Shown here piece after piece: positions 60,406 through 64,000 of a stretch of 64,000 nucleotides of DNA (position 1 is the first letter of the stretch; each line of letters starts with the position of its first letter). The notes under the pieces are model-generated. The model saw only the letters and a list, made by a program, of their open reading frames with translations, was not told the origin of the DNA and did no database searches. The position numbers and the translations under genes are program-made. Origin of the DNA: Aquiflexum lacus (GTDB taxonomy: Bacteria; Bacteroidota; Bacteroidia; Cytophagales; Cyclobacteriaceae); contig NZ_JABFHF010000002.1 in the NCBI RefSeq assembly GCF_015476655.1, positions 248,001-312,000 on the forward strand, in the 5' to 3' direction.

Positions 60406-61539
60406 ATGATTGTTCGTGAGGCAGAAAAATTAATAACAAAAAAGCTATATCAAGGCAAAATTCTGCTTATCTCAGGACCGAGGCAGGTTGGCAAAACCAC
60501 ACTGATGAGACAATTAGCAGCTTCTTTGAATAAAGAACCATTATGGCTTAACTGTGACAATCCCGATGACAGAATTGATCTTGAAAATGCAACATTAAGT
60601 TCATTAAAAGCGCTAGTGGGTTCATATACCTTAGTGATGATAGATGAAGCCCAACGGGTTAAAAACATTGGGCTGACCTTGAAATTATTGGCAGATAATT
60701 TTCCCCAAGTCCAGATAATCGCATCGGGTTCTTCTTCACTTGAATTGGCAAATACAATCAATGAACCTTTGACGGGCAGAAAAAGAGAGTTGAGGTTATT
60801 TCCCCTTTCTACCGGGGAATTGGGTCATCACACATCTTTACGGGAAGAAAAAAGATTATTGGAAAATCGTTTGGTATATGGATTTTATCCCGAAGTCATA
60901 AACAACCCCTCAGATGCGGAGGAAATTTTAAGGGAACTTACCAGCAGTTATCTTTACAAGGATATTTTGACATTAGACCAAGTAAGAAAACCTGTAATAC
61001 TTCAAAAATTACTGATGGCTTTAGCCCTTCAGGTTGGGTCTGAGGTGACATTCAATGAACTTGGAAATACCATAGGGATAGACAAAGAAACTGCCGAAAA
61101 ATATATAGACCTTTTGGAAAAGAGTTATGTGATTTTCAAATTGAATTCCTTTAGCAGGAATTTGAGGAGGGAGATCAAAAGGGGCCGAAAAATCTATTTC
61201 TGGGACAATGGTGTACGCAATGCATTGATCAATAATTTCAATGGGGTTTCATTAAGAAGTGATGTGGGGGCTTTGTGGGAGAATTTTATCATCAGCGAAA
61301 GGATGAAGTATTTACATTACAGTGGAATTAATGCTAACGTGTTTTTTTGGAGGACAACTACAGGTAAGGAATTGGATTGGTTGGAAGAACGAGGCGGTAT
61401 AATTCATACCTATGAAGCAAAATGGAACCCAAAGAGAAGGAGTAATTTTCCATTGGGATTTCAGGATGCTTATCCCAATTCCACCTTCACTTTGGTCAAT
61501 CCTGAAAACTACCTTTCGATATTGTCTGAAGAAAGTTGA
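60406..61539 (+). CDS. AAA_14/DUF4143 ATPase, full length
   Basis: A 377-residue protein. The P-loop is GPRQVGKTT (residues 24-32), Walker B is LVMIDEAQ (Asp80, Glu81), and the sensor region is IASGSSSLELAN. After about residue 190 follow a winged helix (TFNELGNTIGIDKETAEKYIDLLEKSYVIFKL) and the DUF4143 nuclease-like part (KIYFWDNGVRNALI, FFWRTTTGKELDWLEERGG, EAKW). The E/D-xK arrangement (ELDWLE...EAKW) suggests a PD-(D/E)xK fold. Function is unknown in general; roles in DNA handling are suspected. Its own promoter lies in the 32-bp repeat array, so it probably regulates itself. Confidence 0.9.
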   Translation: MIVREAEKLITKKLYQGKILLISGPRQVGKTTLMRQLAASLNKEPLWLNCDNPDDRIDLENATLSSLKALVGSYTLVMIDEAQRVKNIGLTLKLLADNFPQVQIIASGSSSLELANTINEPLTGRKRELRLFPLSTGELGHHTSLREEKRLLENRLVYGFYPEVINNPSDAEEILRELTSSYLYKDILTLDQVRKPVILQKLLMALALQVGSEVTFNELGNTIGIDKETAEKYIDLLEKSYVIFKLNSFSRNLRREIKRGRKIYFWDNGVRNALINNFNGVSLRSDVGALWENFIISERMKYLHYSGINANVFFWRTTTGKELDWLEERGGIIHTYEAKWNPKRRSNFPLGFQDAYPNSTFTLVNPENYLSILSEES

Positions 61540-62177
61540 ATCTCAATCATCTCCAACACGGGTTCCAAAGACATCCCACCGGGATTCAATCCCAATTCTC
61601 CTTCAGGTACAGGAATTCCTAACTCCATGAAATAACTTTCCCAAACCGGAAATAGGACTCCGGTATCCGGATCATTGTAAGTCATAGGTTTTGGTGTAAA
61701 AAAGTATCTTCCATTATTAGCCGATTTAAAAGCAAAATGTATCAATTCTGAACAATAGAAAGCATCGTTGTCGAAATCAAAAGCATAGTCGTAAGGTTTT
61801 CCCAGGTGTTTTTCTGCCTCCTGTATAGCAGCGGGAATCATTGACCTGAATTCCGGCTTTAACCTTCCGACCATTACTTTTGGATTTCCCTGTTCATTCA
61901 AATGCCGATATAAAAAGTCTTCTATCGGTGTTTTGCTCACACCTTTTCCGATTGCTTCAAGTACAAACCAATCGCCGTTTTCCTGCATCAGTAACCCATT
62001 ATGAGAAAAATCCATTCCCTCATATCCTTCTGTAACCTTTCTGATTGCATCACAAAAATCCCCGCAATCCCCATCCTGAAAAAGGATATCACCTTCATGA
62101 AAGAATTCTTTTTCTTGGGTACAAGAAGAAAAAAGCATCCATAAAAAGAGAAGCCCTAAACTTTTTTTGATGTACAT
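61509..62177 (-). CDS. YiiX/YebB-like papain-fold hydrolase, lipoprotein
   Basis: A 222-residue protein. ATG 62177 gives MYIKKSLGLLFLWMLFSSC, a lipoprotein signal; a longer start is less likely. The Peptidase_C92-type NlpC/P60-like site has His in DFSHNGLLMQ and Cys in AFYCSELIHFAF, with the reversed order known for this family (His before Cys). It probably hydrolyses an amide in the envelope or acts on lipids. Its 3' end overlaps that of the convergent ATPase gene by 31 bases. Confidence 0.85.
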   Translation of the reverse strand: MYIKKSLGLLFLWMLFSSCTQEKEFFHEGDILFQDGDCGDFCDAIRKVTEGYEGMDFSHNGLLMQENGDWFVLEAIGKGVSKTPIEDFLYRHLNEQGNPKVMVGRLKPEFRSMIPAAIQEAEKHLGKPYDYAFDFDNDAFYCSELIHFAFKSANNGRYFFTPKPMTYNDPDTGVLFPVWESYFMELGIPVPEGELGLNPGGMSLEPVLEMIEIQLSSDNIER

Positions 62178-62262
62178 ATTTGAACCCATTTCTGTCATTA
62201 TTAGAACTTGTCGCAAAAAATCAAAACTTTTAGGTTTTGATCAACGCTCCCTTTCCTTTTCA

Positions 62263-62314
62263 TTGTCTTGATTCTTGGCTCTAAAATCTCACTTCTTGTG
62301 TCTCACGTCTCTCC
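62263..62314. repeat. Degenerate GTGAGA/CAAGA-type short repeats
   Basis: On the minus strand this intergenic stretch reads as imperfect repeats of GAGAC, GTGAGA and CAAGA (GACGTGAGACACAAGAAGTG is the core). It is purine-rich and codes for nothing; it resembles repetitive intergenic text seen in this group. Confidence 0.4.
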
Positions 62315-62315
62315 C

Positions 62316-62603
62316 TCAAATCACCATAAAAAAGAATATCAATGCTACGGCCAAAACCAGGATCATTTTCTTTGCCTTGTCCTTTAATTCCTCTTCCACT
62401 TTCCTTTTTCTTAGCACCATCACTGCAATGCTCAATCCGAAAAACTGAAGCAAAATGCCAATGCCATTGATGGGACCCATGGGGATATTCAAAAACTGAA
62501 AATAATTGTTAAAAAGTGGAATCAGGCAAATCACTATTCCTGTCGCTCCAAACAAAAAAGAGCGCTGTAGTAATAAGTTGGTATCTTTATCAATCCACTT
62601 CAT
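62316..62603 (-). CDS. Small membrane protein of unknown function
   Basis: The 95-residue protein has three hydrophobic helices: LLQRSFLFGATGIVICLIPL, NGIGILLQFFGLSIAVMVL and MILVLAVALIFFFMVI, with a basic loop (RKRKVEEELKDKAKK) between the last two. No family recognised. It starts one base after the polX stop on the same strand, so the two are likely co-transcribed. Confidence 0.65.
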   Translation of the reverse strand: MKWIDKDTNLLLQRSFLFGATGIVICLIPLFNNYFQFLNIPMGPINGIGILLQFFGLSIAVMVLRKRKVEEELKDKAKKMILVLAVALIFFFMVI

Positions 62604-62604
62604 C

Positions 62605-64000
62605 TTAGCTGATTTTATTTTTCCTGTTCATTAAATAATCTTCCATTTCGGCAAGGGTTAGGGTATTGAAAGTCATGTCTTTTGTCAAACCTCCTTTTCT
62701 TCCAACTAAAACCCCATACCGCATGTCAGCATAGCCTTCCATTTCATGGGCATCAGGATTGATGGACAACCTGACTCCTTTTTCCATAGCATATTGTATC
62801 CATCTCCAGTCGAGGTCCAGTCGCCAGGGGTTGGCATTGATTTCAATGATTACATTGAATTTGGCGCAGGCATCAATGATGGCTTTATGGTCAATCGGAT
62901 AGCCCTCTCTTCTCAGCAACAGTCTTCCTGTCGGGTGTCCAAGTATCGTGGTATAGGGATTTTCAATGGCTTTCAACAATCTTGCCGTTGCTTTTTTTCT
63001 GTCCATCCCCAAACTGGAATGGATGGATGAAACAATAAAATCAAAGCTTTTCAAAACATCATCAGGATAATCCAGACTCCCATCCAATAAAATATCACTT
63101 TCAATCCCTTTAAAAATTTTGAACGGTGCCAGTTCTTTATTCAGTTCATCAATCTCTTTTTGCTGTAGCTGAACTTTTTCAATTTCGAGTCCTCCTGCGT
63201 AAAAAGCCGATCTGCTGTGGTCAGAAATGCCCAGATATTCATAGCCGAGTTCTTTACAGTATTCCGCCATTTGTCTCAGGCTATGCTTTCCATCACTGTA
63301 TGTGGAGTGGTTGTGCAAAATGCCTTTGAGATCCTTCTCTTCCAATAGCGTCGGTATCTTGTTTTCCTTTGCCCAATCAAACTCGAAGAACCCTTCTCTC
63401 AATTCTTCCGGTATCCAAGGAAGTCCTGCTTTGTCATAAGCCTCCTCCTCATTGTAAAAATCATCATCTTCCCTCAACAATTCAATAAATGGTTTGCTAT
63501 CATCGCCTATTGGGTGGAGCAAATGGGCTTTACTTCCCGTACGGATAATTTTTTCTTTGATGTAATCTGTTGGTTCGGTAAAATGTATGAATAGAGCAAT
63601 CTCAGGATCCAGCATTTTACCCCGCCACTTAAATGGACTTGAGGATTTTTTGTTTTGCTCCAAATTTTCAAGTGCAGATAAAGCTGCCATCAGATTCGAA
63701 TGGTCAGTCGTTGCGATTAACCATTCAACAGACTCTATGATTTCTAATTTACGGGCAAATTCACCCACAGTAGTAACTGCTTCCACGCCTTCGATGGACT
63801 TGATTTTTTCTTGGAACAGACTCATGGAATCCTCAATATCTGCATAAAGCCATTTCCCTTGGTTAGAGGCCATGAATTCCAAAGACTGAATGATACTTTC
63901 CTGTGTCTTTTCACCAAAACCTTTGGTTTTTGCCACTTGACCGGATTGGCAGGCTTCCATCAGTTCATGGATTGAGGTAATATTCAATTCCTCCCAGAGC
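62605..64000 (-). CDS. polX: PolX-type DNA polymerase/PHP exonuclease, 3' part (5' end outside window)
   Basis: About 464 residues are present; the frame is still open at base 64000 (LWEE precedes LNITSIHELMEAC), so the N-terminal part lies outside. Visible are the end of the HhH region (KGFGEKTQESII), the middle polymerase part (LIATTDHSNL, FIHFTEP), and the complete PHP domain with GILHNHSTYSDGKHSL, YLGISDHSRSAFYAG, FKGIESDIL, VSSIHS, TILGHPTGRLLLRREGYP and INPDAHEM. The PHP domain supplies 3'-5' exonuclease activity in bacterial PolX. Bacterial PolX proteins are about 570 residues. Confidence 0.94.
   Translation of the reverse strand, partial: LWEELNITSIHELMEACQSGQVAKTKGFGEKTQESIIQSLEFMASNQGKWLYADIEDSMSLFQEKIKSIEGVEAVTTVGEFARKLEIIESVEWLIATTDHSNLMAALSALENLEQNKKSSSPFKWRGKMLDPEIALFIHFTEPTDYIKEKIIRTGSKAHLLHPIGDDSKPFIELLREDDDFYNEEEAYDKAGLPWIPEELREGFFEFDWAKENKIPTLLEEKDLKGILHNHSTYSDGKHSLRQMAEYCKELGYEYLGISDHSRSAFYAGGLEIEKVQLQQKEIDELNKELAPFKIFKGIESDILLDGSLDYPDDVLKSFDFIVSSIHSSLGMDRKKATARLLKAIENPYTTILGHPTGRLLLRREGYPIDHKAIIDACAKFNVIIEINANPWRLDLDWRWIQYAMEKGVRLSINPDAHEMEGYADMRYGVLVGRKGGLTKDMTFNTLTLAEMEDYLMNRKNKIS

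Overview
The window is chromosomal DNA of a Bacteroidota bacterium, most probably a Cytophagales member of the Cyclobacteriaceae (Algoriphagus/Belliella/Aquiflexum type). This rests on the gene order fusA-rpsJ / rplC...rpsN / rpsH...rplQ-carA-eno, on Bacteroidota-type promoters (TAnnTTTG -7 box), on starts without Shine-Dalgarno sequences, and on many Sec, Tat and lipoprotein exports typical of the group. Genus is an inference.

Region 1 (1-18.7 kb) is a compact housekeeping block: the 3' part of fusA, rpsJ, the S10/spc/alpha ribosomal-protein genes with secY, map, infA, rpmJ and rpoA, then carA and eno. All are on the + strand with gaps of a few bases. Terminator- and promoter-like sequences divide it between rpsJ and rplC, between rpsN and rpsH, and after rplQ. 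Two genes too short for most gene callers, rpmD (L30) and rpmJ (L36), are present.

Region 2 (18.8-41.9 kb) carries mostly exported and metabolic genes: a tricorn-type protease, lipoproteins, an aminotransferase, an esterase, a lipoprotein-anchored catalase-peroxidase, a TetR-controlled SDR/membrane/SRPBCC operon, a phosphatidate phosphatase (APP1) next to a diacylglycerol kinase, two metallophosphoesterases and a Tat-exported oxidoreductase. Three genes here are broken. Two have a single in-frame TAA, and one lacks one base in the A-run just after its start codon.

Region 3 (42.0-51.3 kb) is an accessory, defence-like stretch ending at a tRNA-Asn gene. It holds an Abi_2/AbiF HEPN protein with a structured RNA directly upstream, an antitoxin without its toxin, a 5'-deleted AAA/DUF4143 ATPase remnant behind a 37-bp palindrome, three Fic proteins, and a penicillin-acylase lipoprotein. 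Next to the tRNA is a broken tRNA-Asn copy whose D-loop is replaced by an 18-bp palindrome.

Region 4 (51.4-64 kb) has a membrane protein, an IorAB-type molybdenum hydroxylase, a sugar-processing cluster (ThuA, DUF6807/PmoA, two Gfo/Idh/MocA oxidoreductases), a complete AAA/DUF4143 ATPase, a YiiX-like hydrolase, and the 3' part of polX running off the end.

The most interesting pattern is that three toxin- or defence-like genes (Fic at 46033, Fic at 49674, ATPase at 60406) each have a different helically phased array of short repeats immediately upstream, and in each array a diverged repeat doubles as the TAnnTTTG promoter box. This suggests private autoregulatory operator arrays. It is an inference from sequence layout alone.
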